Shown one piece after another: positions 36,830-45,686 of a stretch of 64,000 nt of DNA; within the stretch, counting starts at the first letter, position 1; each line of letters begins with the position of its first letter. The position numbers were made by a program, and so were the translations under genes. The notes under the pieces were generated by a model. The model searched no databases, had not been told where the DNA came from, and worked only from the letters and a program-made list of their open reading frames with translations. The DNA is from Candidatus Gastranaerophilales bacterium (GTDB lineage Bacteria; Cyanobacteriota; Vampirovibrionia; Gastranaerophilales; Gastranaerophilaceae): NCBI GenBank assembly GCA_947594025.1, contig CANQDZ010000001.1, positions 124,001 through 188,000 of the forward strand, in the 5' to 3' direction.

Positions 36830-38287
36830 ATGGAATTAAGCACAATTATTGAACATGTTAAACCTGAAGAAGTATTGAATTTTAAGAACATTGATATTAA
36901 AGGAATTTCCTATAATTCAAATACAATAAACAGTCATGAGATTTTTGTATGTTTAAAGGGTGAACACGTTGACGGACACGACTTCGCACAAAAAGCATTT
37001 GAAAAAGGCGCCACTGCACTTATGTGTGAAAGACCCTTAAATATTGAAATTCCGCAGCTTATAGTGAAATCAACGCAAAAGAAAATTGCTGATTTAGCAG
37101 CCTGTTTTCACCATTATCCTTCAAAAAATTTAAATCTGATTGGGGTTACGGGAACTAACGGCAAAACAACGGTTACTCACCTTATTCAAAAAATAATGGA
37201 GGAAGGCGGCAAAAAATGCGCTTTAATTGGAACTTTAGGGTATAAACTTTCACATAAGAGCGAATATTTTGAAGCAAAACATACCACTCCGCAGGCACCC
37301 GAGTTACAAGCTACACTTGAAAAAATCTTAAATCACGATATTACAAACGTGGTAACTGAAGTCAGTTCGCACGCTCTTGAACAATTTCGTGTAAGAAAAT
37401 GCGATTTTAAAGGTGCGGTATTTACAAATCTGACTCAAGATCACCTTGACTATCACATCACAATGGAAAATTATTTTCTTGCAAAACAGAAATTATTCCA
37501 AAGTCTTGATTCAGGCGCATTTGCAGTTATAAATATTGATGATAAATATGCAAAGAGGCTTATTGAAAACATAAAAGAAGGAGTTAAAGTTTACACATAC
37601 GGCGTTAAAAATATAGCGGATGTTAAAGCGGATGACATTGAATTCACATCTTCAGGTGCAAAATTTAACTGCACAGCGCTTGGCGAAACACTCCCTATTG
37701 AACTTCATTTAAACGGAATGTTCAGTATCTATAATGCACTTGCAGCAATTACAACTTGCCTTGCTTGCTCTATGGATTTGAAAACCTGCAAAGAAGCTCT
37801 TGAAAACACCCAAGGGGTCGCAGGACGTTTTGAAATAGTACATACAAACCCAATGGTTATTGTAGATTATGCTCATACTCCCGACGGTCTGGAAAACATC
37901 TTAAGGGCCGCAAGAGAATTAACTCATAAGGATGCTGAACTTATATGTTTATTTGGCTGCGGCGGTGACAGAGATGCCACAAAACGTCCTAAAATGGGCA
38001 AAATCGCACAAGACTTATCGGATAAAATCGTAATTACATCCGATAACCCAAGAAGCGAAGATGTTCAACAAATTATAACGGATATTCTTGCAGGACTTAA
38101 AGGAATTGACCCTAAAACCGTTTTTGTTGAACCCGACAGAAGAAGTGCAATTGAACTGTTAAAGAAAATTTCGAACGAAAACGATGTCATAATAGTTGCA
38201 GGCAAAGGACATGAAAACTATCAAATCCTAAATGATAGAACAATACACTTTGACGACAGAGAAGAAGTTAAAAGAGTTTTTGGTTAA
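36830..38287 (+). CDS. murE: UDP-MurNAc-tripeptide ligase MurE
   Basis: Adds the third amino acid to the peptidoglycan stem. About 485 residues from ATG 36830, which GGAGG precedes by 5 bases; an in-frame TTG at 36818 is less likely. ATP loop GVTGTNGKTTVTHLI, TTPQAPELQATLEKI, EVSSHALEQFRV, GRFEIVHTN and SDNPRSED. The DNPR motif is that of meso-diaminopimelate-adding enzymes, so the cell wall should be DAP type. A terminator follows 226 bases later. Confidence 0.95.
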   Translation: MELSTIIEHVKPEEVLNFKNIDIKGISYNSNTINSHEIFVCLKGEHVDGHDFAQKAFEKGATALMCERPLNIEIPQLIVKSTQKKIADLAACFHHYPSKNLNLIGVTGTNGKTTVTHLIQKIMEEGGKKCALIGTLGYKLSHKSEYFEAKHTTPQAPELQATLEKILNHDITNVVTEVSSHALEQFRVRKCDFKGAVFTNLTQDHLDYHITMENYFLAKQKLFQSLDSGAFAVINIDDKYAKRLIENIKEGVKVYTYGVKNIADVKADDIEFTSSGAKFNCTALGETLPIELHLNGMFSIYNALAAITTCLACSMDLKTCKEALENTQGVAGRFEIVHTNPMVIVDYAHTPDGLENILRAARELTHKDAELICLFGCGGDRDATKRPKMGKIAQDLSDKIVITSDNPRSEDVQQIITDILAGLKGIDPKTVFVEPDRRSAIELLKKISNENDVIIVAGKGHENYQILNDRTIHFDDREEVKRVFG

Positions 38288-38334
38288 AAAAAATTTTTTA
38301 CAAGTTTTGTATTCATCAAAGAAGGGAATACAAA

Positions 38335-38475
38335 ATGCAAAAACTGGGAAAATTTATGGCAGTTAATATATATCAGAATTTGCCAAAAACCACAAAAAAC
38401 TTTTCAACTAAACAATGCCCAAAAGTATCTGCCATGGCAGACAGCTTTGTCAGCACAAATAAAAAATCGTTTTAA
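38335..38475 (+). CDS. Possible 46-residue protein
   Basis: Starts MQKLGKFMAVNIYQNLPK, is Lys/Ser/Thr-rich and ends STNKKSF. GAAGGG lies 8 bases before the ATG. It fills the space between murE and the shared terminator. Codon use is ordinary for the window. It could be the last gene of the murE operon or chance; no family recognised. Confidence 0.35.
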   Translation: MQKLGKFMAVNIYQNLPKTTKNFSTKQCPKVSAMADSFVSTNKKSF

Positions 38476-38512
38476 AATTTTTAGCTTCAAAAATAAAAAA
38501 GGTTAAATAACA

Positions 38513-38545
38513 AAAAATCCCTGAGGAAAACCCTCAGGGATTTTT
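38513..38545. terminator. Bidirectional terminator between murE and HU
   Basis: TCCCTGAGG pairs with CCTCAGGGA (9 bp) around a 5-base loop, flanked by A5 and T5, so it can work on both strands: for the rightward cell-wall operon and for leftward hup. Confidence 0.9.
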
Positions 38546-38562
38546 ATATCAAGTTTAAATTC

Positions 38563-38838
38563 TTACTTGTTAACTAAGTCTTTGAATTTTTTACCTGCTG
38601 AAAATGCCGGAACTGTTTTTGCAGCAATTTTGATTTCTTTGCCTGTTTGAGGGTTGCGGCCTTTTCTTGCAGCTCTTTTTCTTGCTTCAAATGTACCGAA
38701 ACCAACCAAAGTAACTTTTTGACCTTTTTTAACAGCACCTTGAACAGCACAGATAACAGCTTCTAAAACAGTTGTAGCATCTTTTTTAGTAACTTTAGCT
38801 ACTTTTGCTACTTCTTGTACCAATTCTTCTTTGTTCAT
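38563..38838 (-). CDS. hup: HU-family DNA-binding protein
   Basis: Nucleoid protein that bends DNA. 91 residues: MNKEELVQEVAKVAKVTKKDA, VTLVGFGTFEARKRAARKGRNPQTG (seen as VGFGTFEARKR and GRNPQTGKEI), and VPAFSAGKKFKDLVN. A single gene with its own promoter (38872), ribosome site GGGAG and terminator. Sequence suits HU better than IHF. Confidence 0.96.
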   Translation of the reverse strand: MNKEELVQEVAKVAKVTKKDATTVLEAVICAVQGAVKKGQKVTLVGFGTFEARKRAARKGRNPQTGKEIKIAAKTVPAFSAGKKFKDLVNK

Positions 38839-38871
38839 GTTGAACTCCCTTCTATATATACTACAAAACTC

Positions 38872-38899
38872 ATTATAGAGCTTTTATGAAAGAATGCAA
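38872..38899 (-). promoter_or_regulatory. Promoter of hup
   Basis: Minus strand TTGCAT, 16 bases, TATAAT. About 33 bases lie between the -10 and the ATG, holding an AAGGGAG ribosome site. Confidence 0.65.
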
Positions 38900-39033
38900 G
38901 TTCTTTACAAAATTTAAATGTTTTAGAGGGTTTTTGCTCAAAAAATTGACTTTTTGTAAATTTTTCTTAAAAAAGACATGTAAACAATACAGAAAAAATA
39001 TTACTCAACCGTAAACAATAAGGAAGGTATTCT

Positions 39034-39201
39034 ATGGACTTTAGTGTAAGAATGAGAAATTCAAATATGGTAATGGGAAACATAAAAGAAATGAACCCCT
39101 TTATTTCACCGAGGGCGAAAGATAATAAAGACGATTTAATTGATTTTTTGTTTGAACCAAGAAACCAAAGAGATAATTTTGACAGCTTTAAAAAGATATA
39201 A
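39034..39201 (+). CDS. Small protein, 55 residues
   Basis: Starts MDFSVRMRNSNMVMGN and contains NPFISPRAKDNKDDLIDFLF. Ribosome site AAGGAAGG 5 bases before the ATG and a rho-independent terminator 30 bases after the stop make this a complete small transcription unit. No family recognised; no signal or membrane segment. The unit structure is the main evidence that it is real. Confidence 0.6.
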   Translation: MDFSVRMRNSNMVMGNIKEMNPFISPRAKDNKDDLIDFLFEPRNQRDNFDSFKKI

Positions 39202-39230
39202 GAAGGTAGACAACTCTGCACATTAGCTAT

Positions 39231-39255
39231 AAGATGAGCCAAAAGCTCATCTTTT
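39231..39255 (+). terminator. Rho-independent terminator
   Basis: AAGATGAGC and GCTCATCTT (9 bp) with a 5-base loop, then TTAATTT. Follows the 55-residue ORF. Confidence 0.75.
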
Positions 39256-39261
39256 AATTTA

Positions 39262-40380
39262 TCAATATCCGTTTTTTACGTAATCCGGAAGTTTATACGC
39301 CTCGCATGGCCCGATTATAACTTCCCAATCCGGAATTTCAAGCTCCAATTCTTCCTTTATATCAGCCAAAAGTCCTGGTAAAATAATCTTTTTAACCTTT
39401 ACTTTCTTTAATTTTTCGCTTGATTTAACCATATCTCCCGCAATTTTTGCCGTTATTTTTTCGGCAGACCATGCAGTTAAAACACTCATTCCCTCTGACG
39501 GGGTTATTACAAGATAAGAACCGTTTTTAATTGTTGCAAGTTCGTTTGCAACTGCAAAATAAGTCAGTGCAAAGTTTGTCGTTAAAAATACATGGGCATT
39601 TTCATCGGGATTATTAAATTCATATACCTTAGACTCAACTTGAAGCGGTTTTTCAGGATCAGTGTAGATATTTTGCCTTAACACAAAAGAAGTTGTAATA
39701 ACGGCTTCATTAAAGCTATCTAAGATTATAAGGCTCACGCACCTTGAAATTACGGCACTTATCTTTGCACATAAAAGAGCAGGGTTATCTTCTTTTAAAT
39801 GGACATAAATCGGATCGGAGTATTTTTCATCTCTTTCGACAATTGATTTTTGTCTTATGAAATCAATTTCTTTTGTCATTTCGAGAATATTTTTTTCTTT
39901 TACCTCGTTTAAAGCTTCAAGATATTCATGATAAATAACGGCATATCCTTTTTGTTCAAGGTCGGATTTTAATTTTTCGTCGGTTGATGTCAAGTAAATA
40001 CCGTCTATTTTATAGACCTTGCCAACGCTTTCAATTTCGTAATTTAAAATTCTGTTTAACTTATCTTTGTCTTTTGGGTCAAGTGAAATAAATATAGGAC
40101 ATGGGTTTATAAATGTTTTTTCATGTCTTGAAAAAACGGTTTCACCGCCAATTTTAACCCCGTTAAATATAACTGTTTTTTGTTGTATTTTATTCGCCTG
40201 AGTAATTTTTTCTCTAAGTTCGTCATCTGTGTACGGGCAAGAGTTGATATCAATATTGCCCTTAGATAATTTTAGAGCAAATGCCATGCAGGTCGGGCAT
40301 CCGCATTTCTTACAGTTTGAATTTTCAAGCCTTTTTGCCGCGGGAAGATGTTTAAAAATTTGCATGGTTTCAAGCGCCAT
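39262..40380 (-). CDS. Corrinoid/iron-sulfur protein large-subunit-like (AcsC/CdhE)
   Basis: 372 residues from ATG 40380. The N-terminus has the [4Fe-4S] motif NCKKCGCPTCMAFALKL...CPY (Cys23, 26, 31, 48; also Cys28) typical of the CFeSP large subunit of CODH/acetyl-CoA synthase. The C-terminus has TTNFALTYFAVANELA, EGMSVLTAWSAEKI and PDWEVIIGPCEAYKLP, the corrinoid-binding end. It is shorter than AcsC (about 445), mainly in the central barrel. ATG overlaps the stop of the AcsD-like gene (TAATG). No CODH, acetyl-CoA synthase or methyltransferase gene is near, so it probably carries methyl groups for another reaction. Confidence 0.8.
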   Translation of the reverse strand: MALETMQIFKHLPAAKRLENSNCKKCGCPTCMAFALKLSKGNIDINSCPYTDDELREKITQANKIQQKTVIFNGVKIGGETVFSRHEKTFINPCPIFISLDPKDKDKLNRILNYEIESVGKVYKIDGIYLTSTDEKLKSDLEQKGYAVIYHEYLEALNEVKEKNILEMTKEIDFIRQKSIVERDEKYSDPIYVHLKEDNPALLCAKISAVISRCVSLIILDSFNEAVITTSFVLRQNIYTDPEKPLQVESKVYEFNNPDENAHVFLTTNFALTYFAVANELATIKNGSYLVITPSEGMSVLTAWSAEKITAKIAGDMVKSSEKLKKVKVKKIILPGLLADIKEELELEIPDWEVIIGPCEAYKLPDYVKNGY

Positions 40381-41171
40381 TACACATTCCCCCAAGTTTT
40401 TTTAACAGCTTTAACCGTTTCAGGGTTCCACACAACTGCAATATCAGCGCCTGCCGTAAGGAGTGATGTCGTTGTTGCAATTTCCCAAGATAAGCTTCTT
40501 GTTTCAATGTCGCCCCAAGATGGTTTAAAATCCTCACTCTTTGTCTCTTTTGCCTTATAGCTTTCTTCGCCCGTAAAAACTATTATTGGCATATCGAGCA
40601 TTTTATCGCCTTTTTTGGCAGCTTCTTTTATTCTCTCTATTATGCTAAAACCATAATCAAGTCCGTAGCCCACACACCCCATATCGGGGTCAATCAAAAT
40701 ATCCTTTGGGTTTACACCCTCATCAACGGATAAAATATTTAATTCCTTTGTTAAATTGATATCTATCGGAGTTCTTAAAACTATTTTATGCCCCAATACC
40801 GCGCGAACAACATTGACATAATTTGTGTCCTGAGCGTGCGCCACAATGCAGTCCTTTGGCAGATATTTTGAAATATAAGGGATTAAAACTTCGTTAAAAG
40901 CTTTATTTGAAGAACCCCTTACAATAAACGGCATTGAAATTATTTTACTTATATCCTTTAGCACTTGGGCGCAGGTATCTTTTTCAGACAAATCATCGAT
41001 ATTTAAATATAGCGATATGTAATTTGCACCTGCTTCTTTTGCTCTTTTTTGAGCTTCACAAAAAAAATCTGCGGGATTTGAAATGCAGTTACCCCAATAT
41101 TTTTTTAAGATATCGGGGTAATTGTCTTTAATTTTTAACGGAATTTCGACAGCAAACTGAGGATTAGCCAA
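40380..41171 (-). CDS. Corrinoid/iron-sulfur protein small-subunit-like (AcsD/CdhD)
   Basis: 263 residues, TIM-barrel partner of the preceding protein. Segments such as [55 protein letters not shown] and [25 protein letters not shown] agree with CODH/ACS delta subunits, though it is shorter (usual length about 310). TTG start inside the end of ftsH (8-base overlap) with GGGGAG upstream, so it is translationally coupled to ftsH. It makes a complete pair with the AcsC-like gene. Confidence 0.8.
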   Translation of the reverse strand: MANPQFAVEIPLKIKDNYPDILKKYWGNCISNPADFFCEAQKRAKEAGANYISLYLNIDDLSEKDTCAQVLKDISKIISMPFIVRGSSNKAFNEVLIPYISKYLPKDCIVAHAQDTNYVNVVRAVLGHKIVLRTPIDINLTKELNILSVDEGVNPKDILIDPDMGCVGYGLDYGFSIIERIKEAAKKGDKMLDMPIIVFTGEESYKAKETKSEDFKPSWGDIETRSLSWEIATTTSLLTAGADIAVVWNPETVKAVKKTWGNV

Positions 41172-43077
41172 TATTCTCCCCTCTTTGTGCTTTTATTTTT
41201 TCCATTATTTCAGTTACTTCACTATCGTCAAGAGTTTCCTTTTCAAGAAGTTCTCTTGCAAGAGTGTCAAGCATATCACGATTTTCAGTCAGTAATTTTT
41301 TTGCTCTTTCGTATTGTTCGTCAACTATTCTTTTAATTTCAGCATCAATATCCGCTGCAATTTTTTCGGAATAATCTTTTTGATGTCCAAAATCACGTCC
41401 CATAAATACATGCTCTTGTGATTTACCGTAAGCAAGATTACCCATTTTTTCAGACATACCCCACTCGCGAACCATTTTCTGCGCAATTGATGTCACTTGT
41501 TGAAGGTCATTTGAAGCTCCCGTTGAAATTTTGTCCTTTCCGTAAACAACTTCTTCTGCGGCACGTCCGCCAAGTATCATTGCAATCCTTGCAAGAAGCT
41601 TCTCTTTATTTATATGTACTTTTTCATCCTTTGGGCTTGTCCAGGTAATGCCGAGTGCCATACCTCTCGGAATAATTGAAACTTTATGAAGTTCATTAAT
41701 TTCAGGCAGCAATTTATCAATCAAGGTGTGTCCTATTTCATGATAAGATGTAATTTCTTTATCTTCATCGGTCATTACCTTGCTTCTTTTTTCAATACCT
41801 GCAATTACTCTGTCTATCGAGTTGTCAATATCTTCCATTGAGATTTTATCTTTATTTTTTCTTGCAGCTAAAAGCGCAGCCTCATTTAAAAGACTCTTTA
41901 AATCGGCACCCGTAAATCCGGGGGTTCTTTTTGCAAGAACCTTAAGGTCAACACTGTCCTCAAAGCTTTTATTTTTGGCATGAACCTTTAGAATATCTTC
42001 TCTACCCTTTATATCAGGCATTGAAACGTAAATTTGACGGTCAAAACGACCCGGTCTTAAAAGTGCATTATCAAGAATATCGGGTCTGTTTGTCGCTGCG
42101 AGAATAATTATATTTGTATTTTCATCAAAACCGTCCATTTCAACAAGTAATTGATTTAGGGTTTGCTCACGCTCATCATGTCCGCCGCCAAGACCCGCAC
42201 CTCTTTGACGTCCTACGGCATCAATTTCGTCAATAAATATTATGCAGGGCTGGTGTTTTTTTGCTTGTTCAAACAAATCACGAACACGTGAAGCACCAAC
42301 ACCCACAAACATTTCTACGAAATCTGAACCCGATATTGAGAAAAAAGCAACTCCCGCTTCTCCTGCAACGGCTTTCGCCATGAGTGTTTTACCCGTACCG
42401 GGCGAGCCGACTAAAAGCACGCCTTTTGGTATTTTTGCGCCAAGCTTAACGTATTTTTCACTATTTTTTAAGAAATCAACAATTTCTTCAAGTTCTTGTC
42501 TTTCTTCATCAATACCTGCAACATCTTTAAATGTCACTTTAACTTTATTATCCATAAGCATTTTTGCTCTGGATTTACCAAAATTCATGGCGGAAGAACC
42601 GCCTTGTTGAATTCCTCTTAAAATCATAATGATAAGACCAAATATAAATAAACCTGTCACAAGCGACATAATCCAGTTTGAATCTTGAGGCTTATCAATT
42701 ATAATTTCAACACCGTTTGTTTCAAGAAAAGAATACATTTTGGGGTCATTCTCCGGAATTTGAACCTTAAATCTTTCTTTTGCTTCCTGAACATTAGTCA
42801 GGTTGTCAAATGCGGGTTTTAAACTTGAATTGTTTTGATTTTCAGGCGCATTTTCTTCTTTTGTCTCGGTTAAGGATTTATCGCTTTTTGGAATGGCGTA
42901 AAGAATATTATCTCTTATTTGAACCGATTCAATTTCACCTAATTTTACCTTATTTATAAATTGAGAATATGGAATTTCGTAAGTTGATGTGGTGGGACCG
43001 CTAAGAATACCGACTAATAATAGAGCAAGCAAAATACCAACAATTATCCATATACCCACACTCTGGTTTTTATTCAT
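41164..43077 (-). CDS. ftsH: ATP-dependent zinc metalloprotease FtsH
   Basis: Hexameric membrane AAA+ protease for quality control. 637 residues from ATG 43077 (GGAG 7 bases upstream). Two N-terminal membrane helices flank a periplasmic domain (about 10-150), then Walker [20 protein letters not shown], pore motif [13 protein letters not shown], Walker [40 protein letters not shown], and the zinc site HEIGH. Divergent from folK; the corrinoid-protein pair follows in the same operon. Confidence 0.97.
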   Translation of the reverse strand: MNKNQSVGIWIIVGILLALLLVGILSGPTTSTYEIPYSQFINKVKLGEIESVQIRDNILYAIPKSDKSLTETKEENAPENQNNSSLKPAFDNLTNVQEAKERFKVQIPENDPKMYSFLETNGVEIIIDKPQDSNWIMSLVTGLFIFGLIIMILRGIQQGGSSAMNFGKSRAKMLMDNKVKVTFKDVAGIDEERQELEEIVDFLKNSEKYVKLGAKIPKGVLLVGSPGTGKTLMAKAVAGEAGVAFFSISGSDFVEMFVGVGASRVRDLFEQAKKHQPCIIFIDEIDAVGRQRGAGLGGGHDEREQTLNQLLVEMDGFDENTNIIILAATNRPDILDNALLRPGRFDRQIYVSMPDIKGREDILKVHAKNKSFEDSVDLKVLAKRTPGFTGADLKSLLNEAALLAARKNKDKISMEDIDNSIDRVIAGIEKRSKVMTDEDKEITSYHEIGHTLIDKLLPEINELHKVSIIPRGMALGITWTSPKDEKVHINKEKLLARIAMILGGRAAEEVVYGKDKISTGASNDLQQVTSIAQKMVREWGMSEKMGNLAYGKSQEHVFMGRDFGHQKDYSEKIAADIDAEIKRIVDEQYERAKKLLTENRDMLDTLARELLEKETLDDSEVTEIMEKIKAQRGENIG

Positions 43078-43101
43078 AGTTATCTCCAAAAATTAAATAT
43101 A

Positions 43102-43130
43102 TTGCTATTATAACAAAAGAATAATAAAAT
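43102..43130 (+). promoter_or_regulatory. Promoter of folK
   Basis: TTGCTA, 17 bases, TAAAAT; the -10 ends 6 bases before the ATG of folK. Predicted transcription start coincides with the start codon (leaderless). Confidence 0.6.
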
Positions 43131-43136
43131 GTTAAT

Positions 43137-43655
43137 ATGTCAATAAGCTACCTATTGTTGGGTTCTAATAAGAATGATAAGATTTCAAACATACAGCAAG
43201 CGGCAACTATGCTCGGCAGTCATTGTGCCGTTAAAATTCTTGAAACGTCAATGTTTTATGAAACAGAGCCCTACAAAAAAATGGATACAAATTGGTTTGT
43301 AAACGCAGCAGTTAAAATAGAAACTACACTTAAACCAATTGAGCTTTTAAGGGTATGCCAAGACATTGAAACAAAACTCGGACGTGACAGAGAACATGAA
43401 AAACGCTGGATGGAAAGAGATATAGATATTGATATTATCTTTTATGATGATTTAATCTTTAAAAATGATTTTCTTGAAATTCCGCATTATTTGGTGCATA
43501 AAAGGGCATTTGCACTTGTCCCCTTAATGGAAATTGACCCTGAAATTGTCCACCCCGTACTAAACAAAACAATTGCCGAACTTCATCAGGAACTTGAAGC
43601 ACCTGAGGATGTCTTTTTATACGGAACGGTCATCGGAGATGAGTCTCGTGACTAA
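43137..43655 (+). CDS. folK: 6-hydroxymethyl-7,8-dihydropterin pyrophosphokinase
   Basis: Folate synthesis: pyrophosphorylates the pterin before condensation with pABA. 172 residues with YLLLGSNKNDKISNIQQA, SMFYETEPYKK, WFVNAAVKIET, GRDREHEKRWMERDIDIDIIFYDD (GRDRE and RDIDIDIIFY are the ATP/pterin-binding motif) and IPHYLVHKRAFALVPL. Overlaps the next gene by 8 bases. folP and folB are not present here. Confidence 0.95.
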   Translation: MSISYLLLGSNKNDKISNIQQAATMLGSHCAVKILETSMFYETEPYKKMDTNWFVNAAVKIETTLKPIELLRVCQDIETKLGRDREHEKRWMERDIDIDIIFYDDLIFKNDFLEIPHYLVHKRAFALVPLMEIDPEIVHPVLNKTIAELHQELEAPEDVFLYGTVIGDESRD

Positions 43656-44712
43656 ACGTATTGCAATTATAGGAGGAGGTCCTTCAGGCGTTTATTGTGC
43701 CTTGCAGATTAAAAAAAATAACAAGGATATTGATGTTACAATCTTTGAAAAAAATAAAGCTTTAAAAACTCTCCTTGCAACCGGAGGAGGAAGATGCAAT
43801 TTATCATACGCGGAATATGATGTTAAAGAATTAGCAAAAAATTATCCCCGAGGAGAAAAATTCCTCTACTCAATTTTTTATAATCATTCCGTTTCAGATA
43901 CTCTTGAATACCTAAAAAGCATAGGCATTGAAACGTACATTCAACAAGATAAAAGAATTTTCCCAAAATCAAACAGCGCACGGGATATGAGAGAAAAACT
44001 TTTAGGAGAGCTTGAAAGAAACAACGTTAAAATTATAAAGGAAGAAATACTTTCACTGAAAAATCTTTCGAATTTTGATAAAATAGTAGCCGCTATCGGG
44101 GGTCATTCAGGTTATGAGCTTGCAAAACAAATGGGACATACTATAACAACACCTGCCCCTTCCTTACATGGCTACATAACAAAAGAAAAATATCCTTCAG
44201 GCATTACCTTGAATATAAACGGTGATAACCTTTTATTCACGCATGAAGGAATTTCAGGTCCTTATGTGTACAAACATTCTTCTTTAAATGCTTATTCAAA
44301 ATATCCAAGATTTTTAGAAATTTCTCTTTTAGATACCGAAAAATTGAAAGAAAAATTAAAAACTCACTCTCAAAAAAGTTTTGGCAACACGGTTTCAGAT
44401 TTTATACCCCGAAACCTTGCAAAAGTATTGGTTAAAAATTTTGATAAGCAGGGAGCCCACGTTACAAAAGAAGAAATTGAAAACCTTAAAACATTATCTT
44501 TCAATATAATTTCTGCGGACAACAAAGGAGAAATTGTAACTGCCGGCGGGGTTAATTTAAAAGAAATTGACAAAAACTGCAAATCAAAACTGAACAAAAA
44601 CGTTTATTTTATAGGCGAGGTTTTAGATATAGACGGCTTTACTGGCGGTTTTAATCTTCAAAATTGCTGGTCTTGCGGATATGCGGCAGCAAAAGATATA
44701 TGCGGAAATTAA
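43648..44712 (+). CDS. HI0933/YhiN-family FAD oxidoreductase
   Basis: Flavoprotein of the family also called aminoacetone-oxidase-like or BaiN-like; substrate unknown. FAD motif IAIIGGGPSGVYCALQI at the N-terminus, ATGGGRCNLS, YIQQDKRIFPKSNSARDM, FTHEGISGPYVYK and the closing GEVLDIDGFTGGFNLQNCWSCGYAA (as GEVLDIDGFTGG and NLQNCWSCG). About 354 residues from GTG 43648, which GGAG precedes by 9 bases; an ATG at 43639 is a possible alternative. Converges on pflA with a 4-base overlap. Confidence 0.85.
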   Translation: MTKRIAIIGGGPSGVYCALQIKKNNKDIDVTIFEKNKALKTLLATGGGRCNLSYAEYDVKELAKNYPRGEKFLYSIFYNHSVSDTLEYLKSIGIETYIQQDKRIFPKSNSARDMREKLLGELERNNVKIIKEEILSLKNLSNFDKIVAAIGGHSGYELAKQMGHTITTPAPSLHGYITKEKYPSGITLNINGDNLLFTHEGISGPYVYKHSSLNAYSKYPRFLEISLLDTEKLKEKLKTHSQKSFGNTVSDFIPRNLAKVLVKNFDKQGAHVTKEEIENLKTLSFNIISADNKGEIVTAGGVNLKEIDKNCKSKLNKNVYFIGEVLDIDGFTGGFNLQNCWSCGYAAAKDICGN

Positions 44713-45440
44713 GCTTTCATATTGGATAAAATGATGTTTCTTGCTTCGATTGTTTCTTCTTTGCTCGGAGTTTTGGTATCTTTTATTTTATATTCGATTT
44801 GAAGTTCTTTATATTTTGGAATTGCCATATCATGATAAGGAATAACATCAAGTGCTTTTATATTTTTAAGTGTTGAAAGAAACTTGCCCAAACGCATAAG
44901 GTCATTTTTATCGTCGGTTAAATTTGGAACAACAACATACCTTATCCAAACGGGAATGCTGTTTTCAGATAAATATCGTGCAAAATCCAGTATATTTTGA
45001 TTTGAATGACCCGTAAGTTTTTTGTGTTTATCCGGGTCAATCTCTTTTATATCAAGCAAAACAAGAGAGGTATATTTTATAAGTTCATCAAATTTTCGGG
45101 TATTATTTTTATCAAAATAAATTCCCGATGTATCTAAGGCTGTGTGAATTCCCTTTGAACGTGCTTTTTTGAAAAGTTCAATAACAAAATCAGCTTGATG
45201 TAAGGGTTCGCCTCCCGTCACGGTTATTCCTCCCTTTGTAAATTCTTTTACTCCGTCATATTTTAAAAGAATTTCGTCAGGTGTCATTTTTTTATTTTCA
45301 TGCATATTCCAAGTATCTGGATTATGGCAATATAAACATCTCATGGGACAGCCTTGAGTAAAAACAACAAACCTGACCCCCGGTCCGTCCACCGTACCCA
45401 TGGTTTCTATTGAGTGAATATTTCCGTACACTTGCGGCAT
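44709..45440 (-). CDS. pflA: Pyruvate formate-lyase activating enzyme
   Basis: Radical SAM enzyme that abstracts hydrogen from the PFL glycine to make the glycyl radical. 243 residues. Cluster motif CPMRCLYCHNPDTW (CxxxCxxC), preceded by DGPGVRFVVFTQG; then GGITVTGGEPLHQ and VLLDIKEIDPDKHKKLTG. Full length. Lies 3 bases after the glycyl-radical gene in the order pflB, glycyl-radical gene, pflA, so the activase is made together with both halves of its substrate. Confidence 0.95.
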   Translation of the reverse strand: MPQVYGNIHSIETMGTVDGPGVRFVVFTQGCPMRCLYCHNPDTWNMHENKKMTPDEILLKYDGVKEFTKGGITVTGGEPLHQADFVIELFKKARSKGIHTALDTSGIYFDKNNTRKFDELIKYTSLVLLDIKEIDPDKHKKLTGHSNQNILDFARYLSENSIPVWIRYVVVPNLTDDKNDLMRLGKFLSTLKNIKALDVIPYHDMAIPKYKELQIEYKIKDTKTPSKEETIEARNIILSNMKA

Positions 45441-45443
45441 AAA

Positions 45444-45686
45444 TTAACCGTTTAATGAAGAATGGAATGTTCTTGAAATAACGTCATCCTGCTGTTCTTT
45501 TGTCAATTTGATGAAATTTACCGCATATCCTGAAACCCTGACCGTCAGTTGAGGATATTTTTCAGGATGAGCCTGCGCATCAAGCAAAGTTGCCTTGTTA
45601 AACACATTCACATTCAAGTGATGACCGCCTTTTTCGACGTATCCGTCTATTAAGCTTATTAAATTTTCTTCTTGTTGAACAGTCAT
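45444..45686 (-). CDS. Separate glycyl-radical domain of pyruvate formate-lyase
   Basis: 80 residues equal to the C-terminal end of [40 protein letters not shown], then VSGYAVNF with radical Gly53, and a [15 protein letters not shown] end. It also resembles E. coli GrcA (YfiD), but here it replaces the end that the neighbouring PFL lacks. ATG directly follows the stop of the catalytic gene (TAAATG, same frame), with AGGAGG 8 bases upstream inside that gene's last codons. The radical would sit on this small protein and act in the catalytic partner. Confidence 0.9.
   Translation of the reverse strand: MTVQQEENLISLIDGYVEKGGHHLNVNVFNKATLLDAQAHPEKYPQLTVRVSGYAVNFIKLTKEQQDDVISRTFHSSLNG

Noticed and set aside
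39262-41171. A Wood-Ljungdahl acetyl-CoA synthase operon
   Set aside because: Only the two CFeSP-like subunits are present; no CODH, ACS, methyltransferase or CooC gene lies in the window.
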